Shown: positions 39,868 through 49,186 of the stretch, piece by piece
Layout: each line of letters starts with the position of its first letter
Numbering within the stretch: the stretch's first letter is position 1
Origin: Chlorobaculum sp. MV4-Y
GTDB taxonomy: Bacteria; Bacteroidota; Chlorobiia; Chlorobiales; Chlorobiaceae
Length of the DNA: 64,000 bases
NCBI RefSeq assembly: GCF_025244685.1
Contig: NZ_CP104202.1
Span: forward strand, 436,323-500,322
Reading direction: 5' to 3'
Position numbers and translations under genes: made by a program
Notes under the pieces: model-generated
The model's input: the letters and a program-made list of their open reading frames with translations, nothing else
The model's database searches: none
Told to the model about the DNA's origin: nothing

Positions 39868-40594
39868 GTTCCTGTCTCTTTTTTGATCGTTTGTCTGGCG
39901 GATGGACGACCACGACGAATTCGCCCCGCTGCTTCTGGCCGGTAAAGTGGTTCGCCAGTTTGTCAGGGGTGCCGGTGACGTACTCCTCGTGCATCTTGGT
40001 GATTTCACGCGCGGCGAACACCTGCGCTTCGGGAAAGTGCTCCTTCACCTCCTCCATCAGCCGCCCGATCCGGTGCGGCGATTCGTACAGTACGATAGTG
40101 CTCTCGATGGAGGCAAGAAATTCGAGACGGCTTTTGCGCCCCTTCTTGTGCGGCAAGAATCCGGCAAAGAAAAAGTTGTTCGACGGCAGCGGACAGACCG
40201 AGAGCGCCGCCGTCAGGGCGCTTGCGCCCGGCACCGGAATCACCGTGAAGCCCTCCGCGTGCGCCGCATTCGCCATCGTGTAGCCGGGATCGCTGATGGC
40301 GGGAGTGCCTGCGTCGGTCACGAGCGCCACGTCTGCGCCCTCTTCGAGCAGCTCGATCACTTGCCGCACGGCGCGCTCTTCGTTGAAGCTGTGGTAGCTG
40401 ACGAGGCGCTTGCCCTCGATGCCGAAATGTTTGAGCAGAATCGAGGTGCGCCGCGCATCCTCGCAAGCGATGGCTCCTGCGTTGCGCAACGTCTTGACTG
40501 CCCGAAAAGTCATGTCGTCAAGATTGCCGAGCGGGGTGGCCACTACGTAAAGCGTGCCTTTATGTTCGTCGCGGGAATTAGTCAATGGTTGCAC
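39851..40594 (-). CDS. rsmI: 16S rRNA (cytidine-1402-2'-O)-methyltransferase (RsmI)
   Basis: A tetrapyrrole-methylase-fold enzyme that 2'-O-methylates C1402 in the ribosomal P site. The core is unmistakable: [79 protein letters not shown] and [12 protein letters not shown]. The start is unclear: no ATG fits, so GTG 40594 (247 aa) or TTG 40585 is likely, since all earlier codons are far from the conserved N-terminus. It is divergent from oppF, with about 90 AT-rich bases between them that must hold both promoters. Confidence 0.93.
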   Translation of the reverse strand: MQPLTNSRDEHKGTLYVVATPLGNLDDMTFRAVKTLRNAGAIACEDARRTSILLKHFGIEGKRLVSYHSFNEERAVRQVIELLEEGADVALVTDAGTPAISDPGYTMANAAHAEGFTVIPVPGASALTAALSVCPLPSNNFFFAGFLPHKKGRKSRLEFLASIESTIVLYESPHRIGRLMEEVKEHFPEAQVFAAREITKMHEEYVTGTPDKLANHFTGQKQRGEFVVVVHPPDKRSKKRQEHADHQ

Positions 40595-40685
40595 CAGTTG
40601 ATCAGGGGCGGCCTTTATTCGGGAAGCTTGTATATTATGACCATAATTATAGTAAAAATTATGAGAAACAGATTGATGCAAGCCC

Positions 40686-41669
40686 ATGCAGCGTGAACAG
40701 ATTCTGTCGGTCAGCGGCCTGAATGTGCATTTTCCGGTCAGGAACTCCGGATTATCCGGCGGCAAGCAGGTGGCCAAAGCGGTTAACGGCGTGTCGTTCG
40801 AGGTGTTCAAGGGGGAGACCCTCGGCCTGGTCGGCGAGTCGGGGTGCGGCAAGACCACGCTTGGCAGGTCGATCGTGCGGCTGGTACAGCCTTCAAAAGG
40901 GGGCAAAATTGTGTTCCGTGGCCGCGACATTACCGGGCTTGGCAACCGGGAGTTCAGGCCGCTGCGCACGGAGATGCAGATGATCTTCCAGGATCCATTT
41001 GGCTCGCTCAATCCGCGCCTGACCGTCGGACAGACGCTCGGCGAGGTGCTCAAGGTGCACGGCATCACGAAAGGAACCCAGGCCACCGCAAAGAAAATCG
41101 ACCAGCTGCTCGACACCGTCGGCCTCAACCGCGACTATGCCAGCCGCTACCCGCACGAGTTCTCCGGCGGCCAGCGCCAGCGCGTCGGCATCGCCAGGGC
41201 GCTCGCGGTCAACCCCTCGTTCATCATCTGCGACGAACCGGTCTCGGCGCTCGACGTCTCGATCCAGTCGCAGATCATCAACCTGCTCAAAGATTTGCAG
41301 CGCGAGCTGGGGCTGACCTATCTTTTTATTGCGCACGACCTTTCGGTGGTCGAGTACATTTCGGATCGCGTCGCGGTGATGTACCTCGGCAAGATTGTTG
41401 AAATCGCCGATGCCGGAACGCTCTACGCCAACCCGAAGCACCCCTATACGCAGGCATTGCTCTCGGCCATTCCCATGCCTGAACTCGGTCACCAGCGCGA
41501 ACGCATCGTGTTGAAGGGCGATCTTCCGGGACCGCTCTCGATTCCGGAGGGGTGCAGTTTCCATCCTCGTTGTCCATTCGCGATGGAGGAGTGTCGGAGA
41601 CGGGAGCCGGAACTGCTGCCGCTGAAAGATGATCCGTCACACAACGTAAGCTGTCTTCTTTACCAGTAA
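40686..41669 (+). CDS. oppF: Oligopeptide/dipeptide ABC transporter ATP-binding protein (OppF-like)
   Basis: A 327-residue ATPase of the peptide ABC importer family. Walker A is GLVGESGCGKTTLGRSIVRL, the Q-loop region is QMIFQDPFGSLNPR, the signature is HEFSGGQRQRVGIARAL, and Walker B is FIICDEPVSALDVS. The C-terminal oligopeptide extension, with a Cys-rich block (GCSFHPRCPFAMEECRRREP), may bind an Fe-S cluster or zinc in this subfamily. The receptor and permease genes are not next to it; an oppA-oppB pair lies 12 kb downstream. An SppA gene follows 14 nt later. Confidence 0.93.
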   Translation: MQREQILSVSGLNVHFPVRNSGLSGGKQVAKAVNGVSFEVFKGETLGLVGESGCGKTTLGRSIVRLVQPSKGGKIVFRGRDITGLGNREFRPLRTEMQMIFQDPFGSLNPRLTVGQTLGEVLKVHGITKGTQATAKKIDQLLDTVGLNRDYASRYPHEFSGGQRQRVGIARALAVNPSFIICDEPVSALDVSIQSQIINLLKDLQRELGLTYLFIAHDLSVVEYISDRVAVMYLGKIVEIADAGTLYANPKHPYTQALLSAIPMPELGHQRERIVLKGDLPGPLSIPEGCSFHPRCPFAMEECRRREPELLPLKDDPSHNVSCLLYQ

Positions 41670-41683
41670 TTTATTAAGTCGAT

Positions 41684-43473
41684 ATGGCAGACAAGAACCA
41701 AAAAAAGGTGGATGTTTCCGTGCTGGGTGCCTGACGTCAGTCGTCATCCTGATTCTACTAGCAGGGCTGGGATGGTTTGCGCATCAGCGAGGCAATCGTC
41801 TTCCCGACCACTTCGTGCTCAGAGTGCCTCTGAGCGGAGGTATCGATGAACGCGCGCCGGACGACACATTGCTGCCTGTTGGCGGAACCCGTCGGCAACT
41901 CGCACTCGAAGAAATCCTGACCATTCTCGACCGGGCAAAAACCGACAAGCGTGTCGATTCGGTGCTGCTCCAGATCGATGGTCTTGGTGCATCGCCCGCA
42001 ATGATACAGGAGCTGAGAAGTTCGATTGCCGCTGTGCAGAAATCGGGCAAGAAGGTTACAGCGTTTCTTGTCACGCCTGAAGACAAGGATTATCAGCTCG
42101 CCATCGCCTGTGATTCAATCATTGTACAGAAAGGTTCCTGGATGACGCTCGACGGGCTTAAGGCCGAGCTGTTCTTTGTCGCCGATCCGCTCAAAAAGCT
42201 CGGTGTCAGCTTTCAGGCAGCACAGTGGAAAAAGTACAAAAGCGCCGTCGAATCGTTCACCAGAACTTCGCCCAGCCCTGAGAACCTCGAAGAGACCAAT
42301 GCGCTGCTCGACGACGTCTGGGCCGATTATCTCGACACCGTGTCGCGGCAGCGAAAAATCGGCAAGGATGCCTTCAGAGAGGTGATCGATTCGCTTGCCG
42401 TGGTGACGCCTGAAAAAGCACTTGAGCTTCGACTGATCGACCGGGTGGCGACCGAACATCAGCTTGAAAAAGAGTATTCAAAGCGGCTTGACAAGCCTGT
42501 AAAGGAGCTTTTTGTAGGAGGAGGGGCGTATCTTGCCGCTACCGGAGGGATGAAACCGAAGGCCGTTGGCGACCGTATCGCCGTGATTACCATTACCGGC
42601 ATGATTGTCGGCGACCAGACAGCCGATATGGGTGAGGGGGAGAGAACTGACGTTTCGACTGTGAAGCAGGCGCTTCATACAGCGCTCGACGATCCCAAAG
42701 TCAAGGCGATTGTGCTGCGCATCGACAGCCCCGGCGGCGACGCGCTTGCCGCCTCCACGATGCTCGAACTGCTCGAAGAGGGGAAGACGAAAAAGCCTAT
42801 CGTGGCCTCGATGTCGGGCGTGGCGGCTTCGGGCGGTTACATGGTGGCGCTCGCCGGCGACAAAATTTTCGCCGAGCCGATGACCGTGACTGGCTCGATT
42901 GGCGTCTTCTCACTAAAGCCTGATCTGAGCGGCCTGCTCACGAAGACAGGCATCCACCGCGAAGTGTTCGAAAGGGGCCGCTTCGCCGACGCGGAGACGC
43001 CCTTCAAACCATTTGACGGCGCAGCATTTCGCAAGTTCATGGAGTTGACGGGCGTGGTGTATGACGATTTTATCTCCAAGGTGGCGAAAGGGCGCAAGAT
43101 GACGCCTGCTGCGGTCGATGCCGTCGCCGGAGGCCGCATCTGGAGCGGCAAGCGGGCGCTCGAAGTCGGTCTCATCGACCGGATTGGTGGGCTCGCCGAT
43201 GCGGTGCAGGAGGCCAAAAAGCTCGCGAAAATGGACGCCAAAGCCAGCCCGGAGTTGCTCTATCTGCCCGTCCGCAAAACCTGGCTCGAATACCTGCTGG
43301 GAGGCAACACATCGGAGATCGTCTCGGCGTTGACCGTCGGAATAGTCAGGCAATCGCTCGGAGAGCTGCTGCCTGTCACCCGCCTGCCCGGTACCGAAAC
43401 AGCCCGATTCCTGCTCCGCACCGAAGAGCCGCAAGTGCTCGCGCTCGACCCGGTGTGGGTGGAGATAAAGTGA
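41684..43473 (+). CDS. sppA: Signal peptide peptidase SppA (S49), N-terminal anchor in a different frame
   Basis: A membrane-bound protease degrading cleaved signal peptides. From ATG 41684 translation gives MADKNQKKVDVSVLGA and stops at TGA 41732. The catalytic body, 41815-43473 and upstream in the -1 frame, carries a hydrophobic helix (LTSVVILILLAGLGWFA) immediately before it. It has two S49 domains: the Lys of the dyad in KKYKSAVESF and the Ser in ASMSGVAASGGYMVAL. The two frames meet at A7 (41700-41706), read CAA-AAA-AAG, a dnaX-like A_AAA_AAG slippery heptamer. Slipping back one base gives KKGGCFRAGC then the helix. Either a programmed shift or a lost A. Confidence 0.85.
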
Positions 43474-43485
43474 CAGTTCTGTGAA

Positions 43486-43516
43486 TGTCGGGACGGCTCT
43501 TGTGGCCGTCCCGACA
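43486..43516. repeat. 12-bp-stem hairpin after sppA
   Basis: TGTCGGGACGGC (43486-43497) with its perfect complement at 43505-43516 and a 7-nt loop (TCTTGTG), 13 nt after the sppA stop. It is followed by AAAAT but has no T-tract, so it may be a REP-like unit rather than a classic terminator. Confidence 0.7.
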
Positions 43517-43532
43517 AAATCGTCTTTCGATA

Positions 43533-43563
43533 GATCGGTTCGATCTGTCCGATCTGTCAGATC
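43533..43563. repeat. 9-bp-periodic GATC array
   Basis: GATC occurs at 43533, 43542, 43551 and 43560, exactly 9 bp apart, with the spacers GGTTC, TGTCC and TGTCA. It is in the gap between convergent sppA and comM. The same style of array occurs near 8513 and 63912. Confidence 0.7.
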
Positions 43564-43568
43564 ATTCT

Positions 43569-45125
43569 TCAAAAACTCCAGAACTCGCGGTCAAGGCTGC
43601 GGTACTGTATGCCCTGCACGAGATGCTTCATTTCGATATGTTCCGCGCCGTCGAGGTCGGCAATGGTGCGGCTTACCTTGAGGATGCGGTCGTGCGCCCT
43701 GGCCGAGAGGTTGAGGCGGTTCATCGCCTCCATCAGCTTTTCGGCACTCTCCTTGTCGAGCTTGCAGAACTTGCGGATCAGCTTCGAGTTCATCTGCGCG
43801 TTGGTGAAGATGCGCGGTGAGGGCAGCGCGGCGAAGCGTTCGTGCTGGATGGCACGTGCTGCGATCACCCGCTTGCGGATCTCGCTGGAGCTTTCCGCCG
43901 AACTGTTCGAGAACAGCTCGATGTTCTCCACCTTCGGCACGTCGATGTGGATGTCGATGCGGTCGAGCAGCGGGCCGGAAATTTTGGAGAGGTAGCGCCG
44001 GATCTGCTCCGGCGATGCGGTTGGCAGGCCGTCGCGATCCTTGAGCGGCCCGGCGGGACTCGGGTTCATCGCCGCCACCAGCATGAAGCCCGCCGGGTAG
44101 CGCGTCGAGAGCGCTGCGCGGGCCACGGTCACTTCGCGGTCTTCGAGCGGCTGGCGCAGCACTTCGAGCGCGTTGCGGGTGAACTCCGGCAACTCGTCGA
44201 GGAAGAGCACGCCGTTGTGCGCCAGGCTCACCTCGCCCGGCTTGGCTTGTGCACCGCCGCCGATCAGCGCTACGTTGCTCGTGGTGTGGTGTGGGCTGCG
44301 GAAGGGGCGCGTGATCATGAGCGGACGGTTGCGTTCGAGCAGGCTCGATACCGAATAAATCTTGGTGGTTTCAAGCGACTCCTCGAAGCCGAGCGGCGGA
44401 AGAATGCTTGGAATCGCTTTGGCGAGCAGTGTTTTGCCGCTGCCGGGCGGGCCGATCATGAGCAGGTTATGTCCGCCCGCCGCGGAAATTTCGATCGCTT
44501 TTTTGGCGGCGAGCTGCCCCTTGATTTCGGCAAAATCGACCGGGTAATCCGGCTCGCAGTCGAACAGCTCAGCGACATTCACACTGACCGGTTCGGGCGT
44601 GATGTCGCCGTTGAGGATCCCGGCAGCCTCGAGCAGTGTTTCGACGCCGAACACCTTCGTCGCCGCGCCCGTTGCCGAAATCGCCACAGCAGCTTCCGCC
44701 GCGTTCATTTTGGGCACGATCATCCACCGGATGTTCTCCCGTGCGGCCATTACGGCCATCGGCAACGTGCCGCTGATGCGCCGTACCGACCCGTCGAGCG
44801 CCAGCTCGCCGAGCACGATAATATCCTCGAATTGCCCCCTGATCTCGCCAAGCGAGCCGAGCAGGCCGACCGCGATGCCAAGATCAAACGAAGTACCCTC
44901 CTTTTTGACATCGGCAGGCGCGAGGTTGACGGTGATTTTCTTCGACGGCAGCTCAAAGCCGGAGTTGCGGATAGCAGTCAGAATGCGCTCGCGGCTCTCC
45001 TTGATTGCGCTGTCCGGCAGCCCGACCACCGTGAAGGCAGGCAAACCACCGGAGACATTCGTTTCAATCTCGACCTTCAGTGCGTCGATACCCAGCAGCG
45101 CCGCCGCGCAGAGTTTGGTAAGCAT
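43569..45125 (-). CDS. comM: YifB/ComM family Mg-chelatase-like AAA+ ATPase
   Basis: 518 residues. The N-terminal LonC-like domain (MLTKLCAAALLGIDALKVEIETNVSGGLPAFTVVGLPD) is followed by an AAA+ core: GPPGSGKTLLAKAIPSILPPL (Walker A), RPFRSPHHTTSNVALIGGG, GVLFLDELPEF (Walker B) and a C-terminal Mg-chelatase-like end. ComM is a hexameric helicase that extends recombination intermediates during natural transformation, and YifB homologues are widespread. It is cytoplasmic. It converges on sppA and is followed upstream by about 400 bp of non-coding DNA. Confidence 0.94.
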   Translation of the reverse strand: MLTKLCAAALLGIDALKVEIETNVSGGLPAFTVVGLPDSAIKESRERILTAIRNSGFELPSKKITVNLAPADVKKEGTSFDLGIAVGLLGSLGEIRGQFEDIIVLGELALDGSVRRISGTLPMAVMAARENIRWMIVPKMNAAEAAVAISATGAATKVFGVETLLEAAGILNGDITPEPVSVNVAELFDCEPDYPVDFAEIKGQLAAKKAIEISAAGGHNLLMIGPPGSGKTLLAKAIPSILPPLGFEESLETTKIYSVSSLLERNRPLMITRPFRSPHHTTSNVALIGGGAQAKPGEVSLAHNGVLFLDELPEFTRNALEVLRQPLEDREVTVARAALSTRYPAGFMLVAAMNPSPAGPLKDRDGLPTASPEQIRRYLSKISGPLLDRIDIHIDVPKVENIELFSNSSAESSSEIRKRVIAARAIQHERFAALPSPRIFTNAQMNSKLIRKFCKLDKESAEKLMEAMNRLNLSARAHDRILKVSRTIADLDGAEHIEMKHLVQGIQYRSLDREFWSF

Positions 45126-45536
45126 ATATAAAACAATGAGTAGGGGTTGATCACTGCCAGCGCCGGTTCTATAAGGTTAGGGGATAAGCGCCGCTTTTGC
45201 CTGATTATACAGAAAAATACGGCGATTTCCACCTTGTGTTAACACGATGCGTTGCCACTAAAGCTCTTTTGGTGAAAAAGGAGGTGGGGGCAGAAGAGAT
45301 TTAGAAGAGAGTGATGGATCCCGTGAAGAGGGGGGCAGGCATTGACCAGTCTGGGCCACGCGGCCACTGACAATCTGACTTCTTTGTGACAAAAAGGCGT
45401 ACTTGCACTTACTCCGAGACATTCAACACTTGAAATACACCGGATTTCCAACAGCCAGAGAGACTTTTTGGCGGAACGGCTGGTGCTATAAAATGAGCAG
45501 TGGAGGTGACCCGTTCATTATGCCCTCGCTTGTTTT
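45126..45536. other. Intergenic region between comM and ppc
   Basis: About 410 bases with no recognised gene. It must hold the comM promoter (minus strand) and the end of the ppc transcript. Purine-rich stretches occur near 45280-45340. I see no tRNA-like fold, no strong hairpin with a T-tract and no open frame with plausible composition on either strand. Confidence 0.45.
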
Positions 45537-48281
45537 TTACCCCGTCGTTCTCAGCCCGCTGGAAATTGCGTTGACCGTGAGCAGTAGTTCGGGGAGCAGG
45601 GCGTCGGCTTGCTCCTGGTTGCCGGAGGCTTTGGCGGCTCGCCAGCTTTTAAGGAGGTCGATTTGCAGGCGGTGGAGCTTGTTGAGGCCCTCTTGGCGGG
45701 TTTCGATGAAGCGGGCGACGTTGAAGTGCTTCTCCCTGAGCGGGCCGCCGTAGAGCAGGTCGAGCAGGCGCATCGTGCGCAGATATTCCGCCTGAATCAT
45801 GCCGAGCAGGTTTTCGCGAATGCTTTTGTTTTCGACCAGCGCGGCGTACTGCTCCATGATCCACGGATCGACCGAGAGAATGCTCGTGGCGATGTTGTTA
45901 ATAATATAATGGAATGGTGCCCAGGAGAAGTCACTTTTGCGCATCACCTCGAAGGTTTCGGGATCGGTGGCGCGAAGCTCTTCGAGCGCCGAGCCGGCGC
46001 CGTACCATCCGGAGATGGCAAAACGGGCCTGGTTCCAGCTGAAGACCCACGGTATCGCGCGGAGGTCTTCGAGGCTCTGGCGTCCGGTGCGGCGCGTGGG
46101 ACGTGAGCCGATGCGACTCGATTCGATGATGTCGATCGGCGTGGCCTGACGGAAAAAATCGATCAGTCCGTCGGTTTCGATGAGTTGCCGGTAGGCTTTG
46201 TTGCTGCTGTGGGCGAGCGTGTCCATCGCCTTTTCGAGCGGGTGGGGGCGGTAGCCCTCCTTGCGGTGGTCGAGCCGGGCTTCGGCGACTCCGGCCAGGA
46301 AGAGTTCGAGGTTGTAGGCCGCGCTGATGCGATTGGCGTACTTCTGCGAAATGGTTTCACCCTGCTCGGTGACGCGCAGTCCGGCGTCGAGCGAGCCGTG
46401 CGGCTGTGCCCGGATGAAGCGGTGCGTCGGCCCTGCGCCACGACTGATGCTGCCACCGCGTCCGTGGAAGAAGAGTATATCGACGCCATACTTTCGTCCT
46501 GCCTTGATCAAACGTTCCTCGGCGCGGTAGAGGCTCCAGAGGCTTGCGACGATGCCGCCGTCCTTGTTGCTGTCGCTGTAACCGACCATCACCTGCTGCA
46601 CCGGCTTTTTCCGTCCGTGCTGTTCCTGCTGCAACGTTATGCTGCGGCGTGTGACAGGATGGGCGAGGAAGCGGCTGAGAATGTCGTGGCTGCGTTCGAG
46701 GTCGTCGATGGTTTCAAAAAGCGGCACCACCGGAATCGGGCAGGCGTCGCCGTCGCCGTGCGGCACCATGAGGCCGACCTCGCGGGCGAAGAGGTAGATG
46801 ACGAGCAGGTCTGAGACGTTGCGCGTCATGCTGACGATCAGGGAGCCGATGCCGTCGGGGCCGAACTGCCGGTAGTGGTCGAAGAGCACCCGGTAACAGG
46901 CGAGCACGGTTTCGGCTTCCGGTCCGGCGTGCATGTCGGGGTGGGTGAAGGGGCGCGGCGAGAGCAGCTCGCGTTCGAGGAACTCGAGGCGGGCCTCTTC
47001 GCTCCATTCGGGAAATCCTTTGCCGTCGAGTCCCGCCGCCATCATGAGCTGCGAAAGGGCAAGGTCGTGGAAGCGGCTGTTCTGGCGGATGTCGAGCCGT
47101 CCGAGGTGGAAACCGAAGGTCTGCACGATGCGATAGACCGGGGCGACGTCGCCACGCGCGATGGTTGTGGCGTCGATGGCCGTGAGCGAACTCATCAGTA
47201 GCTCAAGATCCTCGAGCAGCTCGGTGTGGCGGCGGTAACAATAGTGCTCATTTTCCGTTGTTCCGTCGGGCAGGGCAGCGATCATCAGGTTGACAAACTG
47301 CCGCCAAGGCTCGTGGAGGTTTCTTTCGAAAGCGCGCCCCCCCTTTTCGCCGAGTTTGTGGCGCAGCGTCTCCATGCGCTCCTTCATCGCGCCGGAAGGG
47401 GACTGGAATCGGCCCGAAAGACTGAGCATCGAGGCGAGCCGTTCGAGTTGTCGGCGGACAAGCTCGATGGCGTAGCTTCGCATCTCCTGGAGCGTCTCCT
47501 GCGTGGTTTCGGCGGTGACGAGCGGGTGGCCGTCGCGGTCGCCGCCGACCCAGCTTCCGAAGCTGAGGCGCGGCAGGTTGCGCGGATCGGCTGTGATCGC
47601 CGGGTCGAATCCTGCGACGGCCCAGGCCTTTTCGAGGCGGTTGTCGAGAATGGGCAGGATGTCGGGGAATATGGTGTGCAGGTAGTGCAGCACGTTCTGT
47701 CGTTCAGCGCTCACCTCGGGTTTTTGGAACAGAATTTCGCCGGTGCGCCAGAGCCGCTCGAGTACTACCTTGATGTCGGTGCGAATCTTGTCGCGCTCGG
47801 CGGGTGTCCACATGCGGTTCTCGCGCTTGACGAGCAGAAGATACAGCTCGCGGTGCTGTTCGAGCACGGTGCGGCGCTTGGCCTCGGTCGGGTGGGCCGT
47901 CAGGGTTGGCTCGACCTCGATATCGGGAAGCTCCGCTGCGATTTCGGCTTCGGTGACGCCGAGGCTTTTCAGGTGGCGCAACGCTTCGCCCCAGAGGCCG
48001 CTGAGCGACTCAACGCCTTCGCTCGATTCGAGGCGGCGGCGGTACTGGGCGGCAGAGTTCTCCTCAGCCATGTTCAAAAGCTGGAAGACGATCGACCAGG
48101 CCTGGATGGCGCGTTCAGCGCGGTTGAACTCCCCTATAGGCGTATTGCTGTCACCTCCGATGTGTCGGGCAAGCGCCTCCTGGCCAAGATTTTCCAGCAC
48201 CTCGATGAAGCAGTCGAGCAGGTAATGGAAATCGAGCGAGGCTTTGTCGAAATCGACGACGCTGGTCGTAGAGGTGATCAT
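45537..48281 (-). CDS. ppc: Phosphoenolpyruvate carboxylase (Ppc)
   Basis: Carboxylates PEP to oxaloacetate, replenishing the reductive TCA cycle. The 914-residue bacterial form shows LTAHPTEAKRRTVLEQH (catalytic His), SFGSWVGGDRDGHPLVT, MVGYSDSNKDGGIVASLWSLY and FFHGRGGSISRGAGPTHRFI. The end, LLLTVNAISSGLRTTG, corresponds to the conserved NTG carboxy-terminus. The Arg and Lys of the PEP and aspartate-feedback sites appear retained (RIGSRPTRRTGRQSLEDLRAIPWVFSW). It is a single gene, divergent from pscC with about 210 bp between them. Confidence 0.97.
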   Translation of the reverse strand: MITSTTSVVDFDKASLDFHYLLDCFIEVLENLGQEALARHIGGDSNTPIGEFNRAERAIQAWSIVFQLLNMAEENSAAQYRRRLESSEGVESLSGLWGEALRHLKSLGVTEAEIAAELPDIEVEPTLTAHPTEAKRRTVLEQHRELYLLLVKRENRMWTPAERDKIRTDIKVVLERLWRTGEILFQKPEVSAERQNVLHYLHTIFPDILPILDNRLEKAWAVAGFDPAITADPRNLPRLSFGSWVGGDRDGHPLVTAETTQETLQEMRSYAIELVRRQLERLASMLSLSGRFQSPSGAMKERMETLRHKLGEKGGRAFERNLHEPWRQFVNLMIAALPDGTTENEHYCYRRHTELLEDLELLMSSLTAIDATTIARGDVAPVYRIVQTFGFHLGRLDIRQNSRFHDLALSQLMMAAGLDGKGFPEWSEEARLEFLERELLSPRPFTHPDMHAGPEAETVLACYRVLFDHYRQFGPDGIGSLIVSMTRNVSDLLVIYLFAREVGLMVPHGDGDACPIPVVPLFETIDDLERSHDILSRFLAHPVTRRSITLQQEQHGRKKPVQQVMVGYSDSNKDGGIVASLWSLYRAEERLIKAGRKYGVDILFFHGRGGSISRGAGPTHRFIRAQPHGSLDAGLRVTEQGETISQKYANRISAAYNLELFLAGVAEARLDHRKEGYRPHPLEKAMDTLAHSSNKAYRQLIETDGLIDFFRQATPIDIIESSRIGSRPTRRTGRQSLEDLRAIPWVFSWNQARFAISGWYGAGSALEELRATDPETFEVMRKSDFSWAPFHYIINNIATSILSVDPWIMEQYAALVENKSIRENLLGMIQAEYLRTMRLLDLLYGGPLREKHFNVARFIETRQEGLNKLHRLQIDLLKSWRAAKASGNQEQADALLPELLLTVNAISSGLRTTG

Positions 48282-48413
48282 GGTATCGGGGTTTCTGATT
48301 GGACAATGGCTGGTACTTCAATGAAACTTACGCTTCGCGCGGCTGCAAGCAAAATGCCAAATCCGGCGTATCTGGATTTGGCTATAATGTTTGACGCTTT
48401 TTAGGTTTAAATG

Positions 48414-48445
48414 TTTGCCCCCTTTGCCAATAATGTGTATCTTTC
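48414..48445 (+). promoter_or_regulatory. Possible Bacteroidota-type promoter for pscC
   Basis: TTTG at 48414-48417 and TATCTTTC at 48438-48445, spaced 20 bp, resemble the TTTG / TAnnTTTG boxes of Bacteroidota promoters. They lie about 45 nt upstream of the pscC ATG. A TATAAT at 48383-48388 in the same gap is an alternative -10 element. Confidence 0.25.
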
Positions 48446-48490
48446 TCAATAAATTCTTGAAAGCGGCTAACACCTAATCCATTACCTGTC

Positions 48491-49111
48491 ATGGACAACA
48501 AGTCAAACGGTAAGCTTATTGCTCTCGCAGTAGGCGGGGCTGTCTTAATGGGAGCTTTGTTTTTCTCGGTATCTTTCCTGACCGGCTACATTCCGGCACC
48601 GAATCACTCAGCCCTCCTCACTCCTTTGAGGTCGTTCATGGGTTGGTTTCTCCTCATTTTTTGCGCTTCCATCATTATCATGGGCCTCGGCAAGATGTCC
48701 GGTGCGATCAGCGACAAGTGGTTCCTGAGCTTTCCGCTGAGCATTTTCGTGATTGTCATGGTGATGTTTTTCAGCCTCAGGGTCTATTGGGAAAAAGGCC
48801 GCACTACCACTGTGGATGGCAAATACATTCGCACGACCGCTGAGCTGAAAGAGTTCCTCAACAAGCCTGCAGCGACGAGTGATGTTCCTCCGGCTCCGGC
48901 AGGATTCGATTTTGCGGCGGCCAAAACCCTGACCGATACGCGCTGCAACAAGTGTCATACGCTTGATTCCGTTGCAGACCTTTTCCGCACCAAGTACAAG
49001 AAGACCGGCCAGGTTGCGCTTATCGTCAAGCGTATGCAGGGTTTCCCCGGTTCTGGTATCAGCGACGAGGATGCAAAGAACATCGAGTTCTGGCTCTACG
49101 AGAAGTTCTGA
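48491..49111 (+). CDS. pscC: Photosynthetic reaction centre cytochrome c (PscC, cytochrome cz)
   Basis: Donates electrons to oxidised P840 in the green sulfur bacterial reaction centre. The 206-residue architecture is diagnostic: three membrane helices (about residues 9-30, 48-70, 78-100), a Pro/Ala-rich linker (SDVPPAPAG), then one class I c-type haem domain. Its CNKCH motif is at residues 152-156, and Met182 in KRMQGFPGSG is the likely axial ligand. The haem domain should face the periplasm and swing between menaquinol:cytochrome c oxidoreductase and P840. It is monocistronic. This gene gives the clearest lineage signal in the window. Confidence 0.95.
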   Translation: MDNKSNGKLIALAVGGAVLMGALFFSVSFLTGYIPAPNHSALLTPLRSFMGWFLLIFCASIIIMGLGKMSGAISDKWFLSFPLSIFVIVMVMFFSLRVYWEKGRTTTVDGKYIRTTAELKEFLNKPAATSDVPPAPAGFDFAAAKTLTDTRCNKCHTLDSVADLFRTKYKKTGQVALIVKRMQGFPGSGISDEDAKNIEFWLYEKF

Positions 49112-49148
49112 TTTCCTTCGAAATTTACATCGGAGATTATATCTCAGC

Positions 49149-49172
49149 AACGCCCCGGATTTCCGGGGCGTT
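49149..49172. terminator. GC-rich hairpin between pscC and queF
   Basis: AACGCCCCGGA paired with TCCGGGGCGTT around two bases (49149-49172). It lies in the 75-bp convergent gap. The T-tract is poor (TTCTG), so termination is plausible but not certain. Confidence 0.55.
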
Positions 49173-49186
49173 CTGCATTGGGTGGG

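Noticed and set aside
43842-45131. 429-codon plus-strand open frame over comM
   Set aside because: Antisense to a complete ComM protein; no recognisable domain.
45239-45451. 70-codon minus-strand open frame in the comM-ppc gap
   Set aside because: No Shine-Dalgarno, no family resemblance and a composition matching random translation of non-coding DNA.
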